A DNA stretch of 64,000 nt from Rhizobium sp. FY34 (GTDB lineage Bacteria; Pseudomonadota; Alphaproteobacteria; Rhizobiales; Rhizobiaceae), in contig NZ_STFZ01000018.1 of the NCBI RefSeq assembly GCF_005222845.1, forward strand, positions 310,001 to 374,000, given 5' to 3'. Both the position numbers and the translations under genes were made by a program. A model generated the notes under the pieces. It was not told the DNA's origin and did not search any database. It saw only the letters and a program-made list of their open reading frames with translations. Below are positions 50,191 through 60,007 of this stretch, piece after piece; the first letter of the stretch is position 1, and each line of letters opens with the position of its first letter.

Positions 50191-51447
50191 TCAGCGCAGC
50201 AGGCGCACCGATTGCGTGCTGGTTTGGTTGGAGCCGGCGCCGCCCGCCAAGGGTTCCACGTTCCAGTTGGCCGAGTTCATGATCATCGTGTTGACGACCA
50301 TGCTGATCCGGCTCGTCTGGTTGGTGGTGGAATTGTAGGTCACATCGCGGTTCGGCAAGTAGATAATGCCTTCCAGCGTCTCGCCCATTGATCCATTGAA
50401 CACATACTGGCGTTTTGCCCCATTGCTGTCGGTCGGCTCAAACATCAGGATGCCCTTGTAGGGACCGTTGGTCGGTGCCGTTGCCGTCAAGCTCAGCCCG
50501 CCATTGGCACGCAGTTCGCTATCCACGTCAGGGAAGTAAAAGGTCACGCCATTGGCGATGATCGTCGAACCGGAATTGGCGATCATCCGGCCTTTAATGA
50601 TGTGCAGGCCAGGTTTGAAGGTGATTGTCGGGCTGCCGTTGAAGGTCAGGTTGCAGTGGATGCCGGGCTCCAGTGTGATGTTCTTGCCATCGCGCGTTCC
50701 GGAATTGGCGCAGACGCCGGATGTGTTCGGCTGCGGCAGGTTGCCCGCATAGGGATCGGGAGGGACCAAGCATCCGACTTCCAGATTCGCCAGCGTGCCG
50801 CCATTCTTGATATAACTCGTGCCCCGCACGCAGAACTTCGCGGTCTCGATGTGGGCGCCGGCATTCATGATGAAGGCGGGTGCGGCTGTCGATTCGACAT
50901 TGATGCGACAGGCCTTCGACCTGAGGTTTGCGCCTGAATTGATCAACACCGCTTGGTTCTGTTTGCCAAGCACATGGATGCAAGCGGGGGCTTCGGCTGT
51001 CCCTTCGGTGCCATTGGCAATGGCCGTCGCGCGCACCTCGATCGGGATGGTGGAAATGCCGATCAAGCCTAGAAAATCCGTATTGTGTTTCTGTTGGTAT
51101 TCCGCACTCAGACTTCCGTCGCTGTTTGTCTCGACGGCAAGCCGCAGTTTGAGAGCATCTTCCGCCTGCGGCGCTGTTGTCGAGTCGTAAGTGCTGATGA
51201 AACTTGTCACGGTATTAGAACGTACCGTCTCATCCTTCTGGTGAGCCGCTGCCAGCACGGCCGCATCCAGTGTTGCCTGCATGTCGAGCTTCTGGCTATA
51301 GGCAGCGTAGAGATCGACTGTGCCGCCAGCTGCTGCCAAGAGCACAGGCAAAAGTATTGCGGTGATGATGCCGAAATTTCCGCCGCAATCATGCATGATT
51401 CGGCCTATAGGCGATTCAGTGTTACGTTGACTGGAATGCTCCAACAT
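50191..51447 (-). CDS. TadG-like protein (Flp/Tad pilus or surface protein)
   Basis: A 418-residue protein with an N-terminal Tad-type segment (DCGGNFGIITAILLPVLLAAAGGTVDLYAAYSQKLDMQATLDAAVLAAA) that inserts in the inner membrane, and a large extracytoplasmic part. The latter contains short repeated units typical of a beta-helix (LINSGANLRSK, FIMNAGAHIETA, YIKNGGTLANLE, MIANSGSTIIANG). TadG-like minor pilins act in tight adherence. Here it is isolated from any tad cluster and lies antisense between gap and an antiporter gene. GAGGGAAAG precedes the ATG. Confidence 0.85.
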   Translation of the reverse strand: MLEHSSQRNTESPIGRIMHDCGGNFGIITAILLPVLLAAAGGTVDLYAAYSQKLDMQATLDAAVLAAAHQKDETVRSNTVTSFISTYDSTTAPQAEDALKLRLAVETNSDGSLSAEYQQKHNTDFLGLIGISTIPIEVRATAIANGTEGTAEAPACIHVLGKQNQAVLINSGANLRSKACRINVESTAAPAFIMNAGAHIETAKFCVRGTSYIKNGGTLANLEVGCLVPPDPYAGNLPQPNTSGVCANSGTRDGKNITLEPGIHCNLTFNGSPTITFKPGLHIIKGRMIANSGSTIIANGVTFYFPDVDSELRANGGLSLTATAPTNGPYKGILMFEPTDSNGAKRQYVFNGSMGETLEGIIYLPNRDVTYNSTTNQTSRISMVVNTMIMNSANWNVEPLAGGAGSNQTSTQSVRLLR

Positions 51448-51848
51448 CTTTCCCTCGATGTTTCAGTTTCTTCTACTTTAGGTGCCATAGGCGCACTCCT
51501 GTCCGGTTAAGGAAACAGTTCAAATGCCGCGGAGTCTCCGAATCAATCACTTGAGGCGCGGCTGCATTGCGTGAAAATGCAGCCGGGAGAGGGTAATGCT
51601 GGGTCATTGCCGGTATTTGCCCTTCTCTTGCCGGATTTGATGCGGCCTAATAGCTCGTCGTCTGATTCCTGCCGGTGAAACGCCGGACCTGCATTGTTTT
51701 CCTGCTTTCCGCTCAAAGATGAGCGGTCGCGCGGCACGCTTTCCAGCGGGTGCCGCGACGGGAAAGCCGTCTGCAATCAGCGACATGAATAGTGGCCGCC
51801 GGCTGACGCTTGCCGGTTGGTGTCGAAGTTGAAAAGGGGACACGCAAA
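51448..51848. other. Structured intergenic region upstream of the antiporter
   Basis: A 400-base divergent gap between the TadG-like gene and the antiporter gene. Three perfect short hairpins lie in series: GGCTGCAT-N9-ATGCAGCC (51560-51584), CCGCTC-N6-GAGCGG (51709-51726) and GCGGCAC-N12-GTGCCGC (51731-51756). No protein-coding frame is credible. It may be a structured 5' leader or a small RNA. Confidence 0.4.
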
Positions 51849-53738
51849 TTGGATGCGTTCTACATCATTTTGCTGGTCGGTACGATTTTGGTGCTGGCGG
51901 CAGCGTTTTCCAGTCTGCTGGCCTTTCGCTTCGGCGCGCCTCTGCTTCTCGTCTTCCTGCTGATCGGCCTGGTGGCCGGTGTCGATGGCATCGGCATCAA
52001 TTTCAGCAACTATCCCATGGCCTATATGTTAGGCTCGCTGGCACTTGCGGTAATCCTGTTTGATAGCGGCTTTGGCACCTCGCTGCATTCCTTCCGCATT
52101 GCCGCTGCACCGGCGCTGACCATGGCTTCGCTTGGCGTTCTGCTGACTGCCTCGATCTTTGCCTTTGCCGCCTCGCTGTTTCTCGGCGTCAGCTGGATGG
52201 AAGGCCTCCTGCTCGGCTCCATCGTCGCCTCCACCGATGCGGCGGCTGTGTTCTTCTTGCTGCGCATCGGTGGCATCCATATCCGTGACAAGGTGCGATC
52301 CTCACTTGAGGTGGAATCCGGCACCAATGATCCGATGGCGGTTTTCCTCACCATCGCGCTTGTCGAACTGATCTCGTCAGGGCAAGGGGCGTCCGGTTTC
52401 AACCTTGATCTGCTGGCCATGTTCGTCAAGCAGATGGGCCTTGGCGGCCTGATGGGTGCGCTTGGCGGCATCATGATCGTCACAGTGCTGAACCGCCTGC
52501 CGGTTGATCGGGGGCTTGCGCCCATCTTCGTGCTGGCACTGGCCATGCTGGTTTTTTCCTTCACCGGTGCCGTTGGCGGTAGCGGTTTTCTCGCCGTCTA
52601 TGTGGCGGGCATCTATGCCGGCAACCGCAAGATTTACGGTAAGGAAGCGATCAAGCGCTTTCAGGATGGCCTGACCTGGTTGGCGCAGATCATCATGTTT
52701 CTGCTGCTGGGGCTTCTTGCCACGCCCTCGCAATTTCCCTCGATTCTGCTGCCGGCGGTGGGGCTGGCCCTGTTCCTCATCTTCGTTGCGCGGCCCATTG
52801 CCGTGTGGCTGAGCCTTCTGCCCTTTGATTTCACCCAGCAGGAAATCGGCTTCGTTGCCTGGGTGGGACTGCGCGGCGCTGTCTCCATTCTGCTCGGCAT
52901 CATGCCGATCCTCGGCGGGATCGACGCGAACCATGTCTATTTCAACACGGCCTTCATCATCGTGCTGGTCTCGCTTTTGCTTCAGGGCTGGACGATCCGG
53001 CCGGTGGCGGAAAAGCTCGGCCTGATCACGCCGCCGCGCATGGGCGAGGTGGACAAGGTGGAACTCGACCTGCCCGGCCGCGCCAATCACGAGTTGATCT
53101 CCTACCGAGTCATCAAGGACAGCCCAGTGCTGCGCGGTGAGCGCATTCCGCGCTGGGCAACGCCGTCGCTGGTGGTGCGTGATGGCCGCAGCATGCGCTA
53201 TCAATATGCCGGGCGGCTGCGCGAGAAGGATTACGTCTACCTGTTTGTCGCGCCAAACTATTCGAGACTGCTCGACCGGCTGTTTGCCTCGCGCGTGCCG
53301 GTGGATGAAGACGACGCGGATTTCTTCGGCGCCTTTGCCATCTCGCCCTCGCGTCCAGCCAAGGAACTGGATGCCGCCTATGGGCCGGGGCTTCTGTCTG
53401 TAGCCGAGCAGGCCATGACGATTGGCGACATGATGGCCTATCGGCTGGGTGGCAAGGCGGATTTTGCCGACCGGGTGCGTCTGGGCTCAATCATCCTCAT
53501 CGTGCGCGAACTTGACGAGCACGAGCATATCCGCTCGGTCGGCATTTCGCTGGAGCCTGTCGAGCCGGCGATCTCGCTGCCGATCTTCATCAATATGCGC
53601 GAAATCGCCCATCGCCTGCGCGATACGCTGCGTCGTTACCGTGGACGCGGCCAGCCTCCCATCGCGCCGGCCACGGTCGCTGCGCCGTCGCTTCCAGCTT
53701 CCGAAGCCGCAGCCGGGAAGGGCGAAAATCAGGTGTGA
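51849..53738 (+). CDS. K+/H+ (cation/proton) antiporter, NhaP2/CvrA type
   Basis: A 629-residue CPA1 antiporter. About 12 or 13 membrane spans (1-395) include the transport-site motif [12 protein letters not shown] and the paired [17 protein letters not shown] soluble tail of about 220 residues begins with a TrkA_C-like domain ([21 protein letters not shown]) and a CorC_HlyC-like stretch. Family members expel K+ or Na+ for protons in osmotic or pH control. The start is TTG 51849, with GGGG nine bases upstream; a start at 51810 would add 13 polar residues. It is followed by pgk after 70 bases. Confidence 0.87.
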   Translation: MDAFYIILLVGTILVLAAAFSSLLAFRFGAPLLLVFLLIGLVAGVDGIGINFSNYPMAYMLGSLALAVILFDSGFGTSLHSFRIAAAPALTMASLGVLLTASIFAFAASLFLGVSWMEGLLLGSIVASTDAAAVFFLLRIGGIHIRDKVRSSLEVESGTNDPMAVFLTIALVELISSGQGASGFNLDLLAMFVKQMGLGGLMGALGGIMIVTVLNRLPVDRGLAPIFVLALAMLVFSFTGAVGGSGFLAVYVAGIYAGNRKIYGKEAIKRFQDGLTWLAQIIMFLLLGLLATPSQFPSILLPAVGLALFLIFVARPIAVWLSLLPFDFTQQEIGFVAWVGLRGAVSILLGIMPILGGIDANHVYFNTAFIIVLVSLLLQGWTIRPVAEKLGLITPPRMGEVDKVELDLPGRANHELISYRVIKDSPVLRGERIPRWATPSLVVRDGRSMRYQYAGRLREKDYVYLFVAPNYSRLLDRLFASRVPVDEDDADFFGAFAISPSRPAKELDAAYGPGLLSVAEQAMTIGDMMAYRLGGKADFADRVRLGSIILIVRELDEHEHIRSVGISLEPVEPAISLPIFINMREIAHRLRDTLRRYRGRGQPPIAPATVAAPSLPASEAAAGKGENQV

Positions 53739-53808
53739 CTGCCTTGCGTCCCCGGTCAGGTCGGCTATGGTCCGCTTCAAAATTCAACGAGCAGAACGGA
53801 TACCTATC

Positions 53809-55008
53809 ATGCCGGCATTCAAGACCCTTGACGACCTTTCCGATATTGCGGGCAAGCGCGTTCTCGTGCGCGTCGATCTCAATGTTCCGGTTTCGGACGG
53901 GAAGGTCACCGATGCGACCCGCATAGAGCGCGTCGCGCCTACCATTCTGGAACTGTCGGGCAAGGGCGCCAAGGTGATCCTGCTCGCCCATTTCGGTCGC
54001 CCGAAGGGTGCGCCGGTTGCAGATATGTCGTTGAAGCTGATTGTACCTTCCGTGGAAGACGTGCTGGATCATGCGGTGCTGTTTGCCGATGACTGCATCG
54101 GCGAGGTGGCAGGCTCTGCCATTGCCGGCATGGCCAATGGCGATATCCTGCTTCTGGAAAATACCCGTTTCCACAAGGGCGAAGAAAAGAACGATCCGGA
54201 TTTCACCAAGGCGCTGGCCGCCAATGGCGATATCTATGTGAATGATGCCTTCTCTGCCGCCCACCGCGCGCATGCCTCGACGGAAGGTCTTGCCCATCAC
54301 ATGCCGGCCTATGCCGGGCGCACCATGCAGCAGGAACTCGAGGCTCTGGAAAAGGGTCTCGGCAAGCCGAACCGCCCGGTGGTCGCCATTGTCGGTGGCG
54401 CCAAGGTTTCCACCAAGATCGATCTCCTGATGAACCTCGTCAAGAAGGTCGATGCGCTGGTGATCGGCGGCGGCATGGCCAATACGTTTATTGCAGCCCG
54501 CGGCACCGATGTCGGCAAGTCGCTTTGCGAACATGATCTTGCCGAAACCGCCAAGCAGATCATGATCGAGGCGGCCAGCGCCCAATGCGCCATCGTGCTG
54601 CCGATCGACGGCGTGATTGCCCGCGAATTCAAGGCTGGTGCCGCAAACGAGGTTGTCGATATCGAGGCAATCCCGGCCGATGCCATGGTGCTTGACGTGG
54701 GCCCGAAGTCGATCGAGGCGATCAATGGCTGGATCAGCCGCGCCCAGACGCTGGTGTGGAACGGTCCGCTCGGCGCGTTTGAAATCTCGCCCTTCGATAC
54801 GGCAACCGTGGCAGTTGCCAAGCATGCCGCCGAACAGACCAAGGCCGGCAAACTAGTATCGGTCGCCGGTGGCGGCGATACGGTCTCGGCGCTCAACCAT
54901 GCCGGCGTTGCCGATGACTTTTCCTATATCTCGACTGCCGGCGGCGCCTTCCTGGAATGGATGGAAGGTAAGGAACTGCCGGGCGTTGCCGTCCTGATCC
55001 ACGGCTGA
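53809..55008 (+). CDS. pgk: Phosphoglycerate kinase
   Basis: A 399-residue enzyme that interconverts 1,3-bisphosphoglycerate and 3-phosphoglycerate with ADP/ATP. Motifs are [74 protein letters not shown] and GGGDTVSAL. The ATG at 53809 gives normal length; the frame is open far upstream across the antiporter end, which is only a shadow. fba follows after a 223-base gap with its own operator-like dyad. Confidence 0.97.
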   Translation: MPAFKTLDDLSDIAGKRVLVRVDLNVPVSDGKVTDATRIERVAPTILELSGKGAKVILLAHFGRPKGAPVADMSLKLIVPSVEDVLDHAVLFADDCIGEVAGSAIAGMANGDILLLENTRFHKGEEKNDPDFTKALAANGDIYVNDAFSAAHRAHASTEGLAHHMPAYAGRTMQQELEALEKGLGKPNRPVVAIVGGAKVSTKIDLLMNLVKKVDALVIGGGMANTFIAARGTDVGKSLCEHDLAETAKQIMIEAASAQCAIVLPIDGVIAREFKAGAANEVVDIEAIPADAMVLDVGPKSIEAINGWISRAQTLVWNGPLGAFEISPFDTATVAVAKHAAEQTKAGKLVSVAGGGDTVSALNHAGVADDFSYISTAGGAFLEWMEGKELPGVAVLIHG

Positions 55009-55095
55009 TCGATCACAACCAGATAGCGCATGCGGAGTTTTCGCCAAGGGCTCCGCATGCGGATACGAACAGATTTAAATTATTTTAGATATTTT

Positions 55096-55122
55096 AAACG
55101 ATTGAAATGAATTCAATCGTTT
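55096..55122. promoter_or_regulatory. AT-rich dyad upstream of fba
   Basis: Perfect 11-base arms AAACGATTGAA / TTCAATCGTTT around ATGAA, inside a 65-base AT-rich stretch, 110 bases upstream of fba. Each arm reads like a LacI-family half or full site (TGAAACGATTGA on the minus strand), so two repressor dimers or one tetramer could bind. Confidence 0.5.
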
Positions 55123-55231
55123 CAATGATTTAGCCAAGGATTTCCCCGCCAAAAAACTTCTGTTATCCGCGAATGCTATAGAACGCGATAGCAACGCGTT
55201 GTGCACCGACTTTAGGGACAGGAGTGAAAGC

Positions 55232-56128
55232 ATGGGGTACGCCAAGATGTTGGACAAGATGAGTTCCGCGCCCGGATTTATTGCGGCGCTGGATCAGAGC
55301 GGCGGTTCAACGCCTACAGCCTTGAGCCTCTATGGTGTGTCTGAAGCCGATTATCAGGGCGACGAGGAAATGTTCCGCCTGATGCATGCTATGCGCGTGC
55401 GCATCATGCGGGCACCGGCCTTTTCGGGTGACAAGGTTATCGGTGCAATCCTGTTCGAACGCACGATGGACGGCGATGTCGACGGTCAGGCTGTTCCCTC
55501 CTATCTCTGGGAAAAGCGCGGCGTTGTGCCCTTCCTGAAGGTCGACAAGGGGCTGAACGGCGAGGACAACGGCGTTCAGACCATGAAGCCGATGCCCGAT
55601 CTTGACGCTTTGCTGATCCGTGCTCGCGAAAAAGGTATTTTCGGCACCAAGATGCGCTCCGTGATTGCCCATGCCGACAGAGCCGGCATAGCTGCTGTCG
55701 TTGAGCAGCAGTTCGCGGTTGCGCGCCAGATCATTGGCCAGGGTCTCATGCCCATCATCGAGCCGGAAGTGTCGATCAAGAGCCCGACCAAAGTAGAAGC
55801 AGAAGCCATTCTGCGCGACGAGATCGCCCAGCAGCTCGACAAGCTTCCCGCCGGCGTGACCGTCATGCTCAAATTGACGATCCCGACGGTTGCCGATTTC
55901 TACGCGCCATTGATTGCCCATAGCTCGGTCGTGCGCGTCGTCGCCCTGTCCGGCGGCTACAGCACCGCACATGCCTGCGAAAAACTGACGCATAACCATG
56001 GCATGATCGCCAGTTTTTCACGCGGACTGACGGAAGGCCTGCGCGTTTCGATGAGTGACGCCGAGTTCAATGCCAGCCTGGGCACAACGATCGATCAGAT
56101 CTACGCGGCCAGCGTCAACAAGGCTTGA
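55232..56128 (+). CDS. Class I fructose-bisphosphate aldolase
   Basis: A 298-residue Schiff-base aldolase that splits fructose-1,6-bisphosphate into triose phosphates. Motifs are GFIAALDQSGGSTP, AILFERTMDG, VVPFLKVDKGLN, IIEPEVSI and the likely Schiff-base lysine in VMLKLTIP, plus ALSGGYS for the phosphate. CAGGAGTGAAAG precedes the ATG. With pgk, gap and tkt it completes the carbon block. The dyad at 55096 suggests that it is regulated separately from pgk. Confidence 0.94.
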   Translation: MGYAKMLDKMSSAPGFIAALDQSGGSTPTALSLYGVSEADYQGDEEMFRLMHAMRVRIMRAPAFSGDKVIGAILFERTMDGDVDGQAVPSYLWEKRGVVPFLKVDKGLNGEDNGVQTMKPMPDLDALLIRAREKGIFGTKMRSVIAHADRAGIAAVVEQQFAVARQIIGQGLMPIIEPEVSIKSPTKVEAEAILRDEIAQQLDKLPAGVTVMLKLTIPTVADFYAPLIAHSSVVRVVALSGGYSTAHACEKLTHNHGMIASFSRGLTEGLRVSMSDAEFNASLGTTIDQIYAASVNKA

Positions 56129-56273
56129 TCCAACCGATTTTCGCAGAAGATGAAGGGTCGCACTGTTGCTGGGCGGCCCTTCACAGTTTCTGATGGTTTG
56201 CGTCAAAACCTTTGGCTGGTGGCGAAGGCCGGGCTGCGATAGCCGTGTTGCTTCAAACTCTGGAGGAGCAGGC

Positions 56274-57191
56274 ATGCGCAAAGCAGAATTCGTTACAGTG
56301 GATGTCTTTACGCAGGAGCGTTTCACCGGCAATCCGCTTGCGGTTTTTCCCGATGCGCGCGGCATCAGCGACGCGGCCATGCAGAAGATTGCCGCTGAGT
56401 TCGGCTATTCTGAAATCACCTTCGTGCTTCCGCCGGAAAATCCGGCTCATCATGCGCAAGTGCGGATCTTCACCCCCGTGGCGGAAGTCCCGTTTGCCGG
56501 CCATCCGAATGTCGGCACGGCCTATGTGATCGGCCAGATGGCCGAGATTTTCGGCAAAAGCGTCGATGACCGGCTGATCTTCGAGGAGAAGGCGGGATTG
56601 GTCGAAGTCCTGCTGCAAAGGCATGAGGGGCGCGTCACGGGTGCGGCCATCCGCGCGCCGCGCGCGCTTGAGCTTGGCCCTGTCATCCCGCTGGAACTTG
56701 CCGCCGCCTGTGTCTCGCTCGATCCGGCGCAGATCCGCACCACCGGACATATGCCCTGCACTGCCTCCGTCGGGCTTGCCTTTGTCATGGTGGAACTGGC
56801 CGATCTGGCAGCGCTTGCCGCAGCGCGCACGGATATTGCGCTGTTTCGACAGGCGCGCGACGGTTATGCGACGCCTGAGAATGATTTTCCGATGTTCCTC
56901 TATGTGCGCGATACCGCCGATCCATCCAAGCTTCGGGCACGCATGTTTGCGCCGCTCGACAATGTGGCCGAAGATCCAGCCACCGGCAGCGCCTCGGGCG
57001 CGTTGTCGGCGCTGCTTGCTCGTCTCGATCCGCGCCGCGATGGCGTGTTCGACATGACAATCGAGCAGGGTGTGGAAATGGGCCGCCGCAGCCTCATCCA
57101 TGTGCGTGTGGAAAAGCAGGCGAGCGAGCCGGTCTCGGTTACCATTGCAGGCGCCAGCGCGCCGGTGATGCAAGGATCGATCCTCTACTGA
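56274..57191 (+). CDS. PhzF-family isomerase/epimerase-like protein
   Basis: A 305-residue PhzF fold enzyme (diaminopimelate-epimerase-like). Motifs are VDVFTQERFTGNPLAVF, AAEFGYSEITFV (catalytic-type Glu), EVPFAGHPNVGTAYV and EDPATGSASGALSALL. PhzF proteins outside phenazine clusters usually have unknown isomerase roles; no phz genes are nearby. GGAGGAG precedes the ATG. It lies 145 bases after fba. Confidence 0.92.
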   Translation: MRKAEFVTVDVFTQERFTGNPLAVFPDARGISDAAMQKIAAEFGYSEITFVLPPENPAHHAQVRIFTPVAEVPFAGHPNVGTAYVIGQMAEIFGKSVDDRLIFEEKAGLVEVLLQRHEGRVTGAAIRAPRALELGPVIPLELAAACVSLDPAQIRTTGHMPCTASVGLAFVMVELADLAALAAARTDIALFRQARDGYATPENDFPMFLYVRDTADPSKLRARMFAPLDNVAEDPATGSASGALSALLARLDPRRDGVFDMTIEQGVEMGRRSLIHVRVEKQASEPVSVTIAGASAPVMQGSILY

Positions 57192-57212
57192 GGCATGCTT
57201 TGTTGTTGTCGC

Positions 57213-57374
57213 TCAGGTGAAATCGCGCGCGAGCAGCGTGATGGCCCAGAGCACGAAGGCGAGCACCGCCAGCTTCCAGAAATCGGCACGCAGCTGCAAG
57301 CCGGGAAGCCCGATGGGCTTGATGATCTGCACGATCATGGCCAGGAGGAGCAGTAGGCCGATCAGTTTGGTCAT
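57213..57374 (-). CDS. Conserved small integral-membrane protein
   Basis: A 53-residue protein, MTKLIGLLLLLAMIVQIIKP, then IGLPGLQLRADFWK, LAVLAFVLWAITLLARDF: two membrane spans with a short polar loop. AGGAAAATC precedes the ATG, so it is well supported despite its size. Similar short membrane proteins occur in rhizobia. Function unknown. It is convergent with the PhzF gene and divergent from the MFS gene. Confidence 0.8.
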   Translation of the reverse strand: MTKLIGLLLLLAMIVQIIKPIGLPGLQLRADFWKLAVLAFVLWAITLLARDFT

Positions 57375-57616
57375 GATTTTCCTGCAGGCATCGGACGGTC
57401 AGCCACAGGCTGGACATGATTTCCCTGCACTACAGATAGGCCGCCGGGCTCAGATTCGGAACCATTTCTTTTGCAGGTTTCGGGCCGATCCCCACGACCG
57501 AGGCCATTGAGACGCGAAATATTCGCAGATCCTGCGCTTTCTGGGCGGAGCAATTAACGATTGTCGTGCTTTCCTGTGCGGCGAAACCTGAACCGGAACG
57601 CCCACGGTCCATCATC

Positions 57617-58873
57617 ATGCCGCGCAATCTCCTGCCTGTCCTCAGCCTCCTTCTCGGCACCCTCTTCCTGTTCCTCGGCAATGGCCTGCAAGGCCTGCTT
57701 TTGCCCGTGCGTGGAACGATGGAAGGCTATTCCAACGAGGTGCTCGGTCTTCTCGGCACCACCTGGGCCGGCGGTTTCGTGCTGGGCTGCTTCGTTGCGC
57801 CGCAGTTGGTGCGCCGCATCGGCCATGTGCGCGCCTTTTCCGGCTTCGGTGCCGTTATCTGCCTCAATGTCCTGGTGACGGGCATCGTAGTGGATGATGT
57901 GGCCTGGTTGACGCTGCGGGCCGTGACCGGATTCTGCACGGCCGGCACCTCGATGATTATCGAAAGCTGGCTCAACGAGCGCGCGACGAATGAGAGCCGC
58001 GGGGCGATCTTCTCGCTTTATATTTCCATCACGCTGATGGGCGTCGTCGGTGGTCAGTTGCTGGTCGGCGTCATCGATGTGTCGACGCCGCTGCTCTTCA
58101 TGGTTTGCGGCATACTCTATTGCGTCGCCATCCTGCCGACCACGCTGTCGACGGCGGCTTCCCCGCAACCGCTCAAACGCGTCAGTCTGGATCTGCCGGC
58201 GCTGTACCGGAATTCACCCGTCTCCTTTGTCGGCATCCTGATGATCGGTATCGCAAATGGCGCCTATGGCACACTGGTTGCGGTGTTTGCCGCGCAGGCC
58301 GGCATGCATCAGGCGACGATTGCCGTCATGGTGTCGATCACCCTCTTTGCCGGTGCCATCATGCAGTTTCCCGCCGGCCGCCTGTCCGATCGCATGGATC
58401 GCCGCTATGTGCTGGCGGCACTTTCGGGCTTGTCTGCGGTGGCGGGCCTGGCACTGGTGCTGTTTGAGCCGCTGAATGTCTATGTCATCATCGCTCTGGT
58501 TGCCGTCTATGGCGCGGCCGCCAATGCGCTCTATCCGATCGCCGTTGCGCATGCCAATGACTTTGCCTCCTCGGAGGACTTCGTGAAGATCTCGGGCGGT
58601 CTGCTTTTGCTGTTTGGTATCGGCACGATTATCGGCCCGACGCTGGGTGGTCCGGTGATGACGCATTTCGGCCCCTATGCGCTGTTCGGCGTCACGGCAT
58701 TCGCACATGTGGTGGTGGTGGCGCATGCCATTTTCCGCAGCCGCCGCCGCGCACCGATTTCCAGTGCGCAAAAGGACAATTACACCACGGCACCATCGGC
58801 CATGGCGCCGCTTGCCACGCCGGAAAGCCTGATGCTCGATCCGCGTGCGCCGGCCGATGGCGAGGCGCGCTGA
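57617..58873 (+). CDS. MFS transporter
   Basis: A 418-residue major facilitator with 12 predicted spans, begun by MPRNLLPVLSLLLGTLFLFLG. Features are RGTMEGYSNEVLGLLGTTWAGGFVLG, the loop after TM2 (VRRIGHVRAF), ESWLNERATNESRGAIFSLY and GRLSDRMDRRYVLAAL. It belongs to the YcaD/MFS_1 group; substrate not predictable. The ATG at 57617 is preferred over 57566 because it begins directly before the first span. Confidence 0.9.
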   Translation: MPRNLLPVLSLLLGTLFLFLGNGLQGLLLPVRGTMEGYSNEVLGLLGTTWAGGFVLGCFVAPQLVRRIGHVRAFSGFGAVICLNVLVTGIVVDDVAWLTLRAVTGFCTAGTSMIIESWLNERATNESRGAIFSLYISITLMGVVGGQLLVGVIDVSTPLLFMVCGILYCVAILPTTLSTAASPQPLKRVSLDLPALYRNSPVSFVGILMIGIANGAYGTLVAVFAAQAGMHQATIAVMVSITLFAGAIMQFPAGRLSDRMDRRYVLAALSGLSAVAGLALVLFEPLNVYVIIALVAVYGAAANALYPIAVAHANDFASSEDFVKISGGLLLLFGIGTIIGPTLGGPVMTHFGPYALFGVTAFAHVVVVAHAIFRSRRRAPISSAQKDNYTTAPSAMAPLATPESLMLDPRAPADGEAR

Positions 58874-58987
58874 CGGCGCCCCTGTGGGCTCGTGATGACA
58901 AGATTGTGAGGCCGGCTGTCATAGTTCCGGCTGGACGGCATTTGGTGCATGGCTCATCTTCGTCCGCAGAACGGTCGAGGGAGTGGC

Positions 58988-59818
58988 ATGATGCTGCGGA
59001 CTATCGCATTCGCTCTGTTATCTGCGGTGGCGACCGCGTCGAGCGCCTGGGCGCAGGGTGCGCAAATGCCTGCCAGCCAGTGCCAGGCAATTGCCGAGGC
59101 CATTCCCAAGGTGACATTCGCCAGTTTCAAGCCGTTTGAGACGGCGCAGAGCAAAACCCTTTCGGAACGCGAAGAGGTGAAGATCACCTTTGTCGGCCAT
59201 TCCACCTACCAGATCGAGAGCCCGGACGGTGTGGTGATCGCCACCGACTACAGCGGCGTCTACCGCCCGCCGCTTTCACCCGATGTGGTGACGATGAACA
59301 AGGCGCATTCCACCCATTACACACTGTCGCCCGATCCCGGCATAGAGCATGTCCTGCCGGGCTGGAGCGATGTGCCCGGCCAGAAGGCCGAGCATCGGGT
59401 GATGGTCGGTGACAGCTATATCCGCAATGTGGCGACCGATATCCGCGCCTATGGCGGCTTTGAGGAAAACGGCAATTCCATCTTCATCTTCGAGATTGCC
59501 GGTCTGTGCATCGGGCATCTGGGCCATCTGCATCATGAACTGACCGATGGGCATTATGCCGAGATTGGCCGGCTGGACGTGCTGATGGTACCGACCGATG
59601 GCGGGTTGACCATGGGGGCGGACAGTATGAGCCGGGTGGTGCAGCGGCTGCGCTCATCGTTGATCCTGCCGATGCATCGCGGCGGGCCGCCGCTTGAGCG
59701 GTTCCTTGCCATGTTCGACGGTCGCTTCGAGATCGCCTATGCGCAGGAGCCAGTGATTACCGTGACCATGCGCAACCTGCCGAAAAAGCCGCGCATTCTC
59801 GTGCCGCTCGGGCTTTGA
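58988..59818 (+). CDS. Exported MBL-fold metallo-hydrolase-like protein
   Basis: A 276-residue protein with a signal peptide (MMLRTIAFALLSAVATASSAWA) and a UlaG-like metallo-beta-lactamase fold: ITFVGHSTYQIESPDGVVIATDYSG, HYTLSPDPGIEH, IFEIAGLCIGHLGHLHHEL, LMVPTDGG, LILPMHRGG. The classical HxHxDH motif is not complete, so metal content and activity are uncertain. GAGGGA sits five to six bases before the ATG. It stands alone. Confidence 0.85.
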   Translation: MMLRTIAFALLSAVATASSAWAQGAQMPASQCQAIAEAIPKVTFASFKPFETAQSKTLSEREEVKITFVGHSTYQIESPDGVVIATDYSGVYRPPLSPDVVTMNKAHSTHYTLSPDPGIEHVLPGWSDVPGQKAEHRVMVGDSYIRNVATDIRAYGGFEENGNSIFIFEIAGLCIGHLGHLHHELTDGHYAEIGRLDVLMVPTDGGLTMGADSMSRVVQRLRSSLILPMHRGGPPLERFLAMFDGRFEIAYAQEPVITVTMRNLPKKPRILVPLGL

Positions 59819-60007
59819 CTGCCCCTACCATGTCGCTTTGGTCTTGGAACGATGAGCTGCCTGTGGCCGGAAAGCGGGTCAGGCAAGCCGGGCGTACGGC
59901 TGCACCGGTCTGCCGGTTCAGCGCTGGTCTGCTTTTTTCTTGAACATCTGCCGCTTTCGTGGCTATAAGCCGGCCATTCCAGACATTTTACGCGATGAAG
60001 GGGTGCC

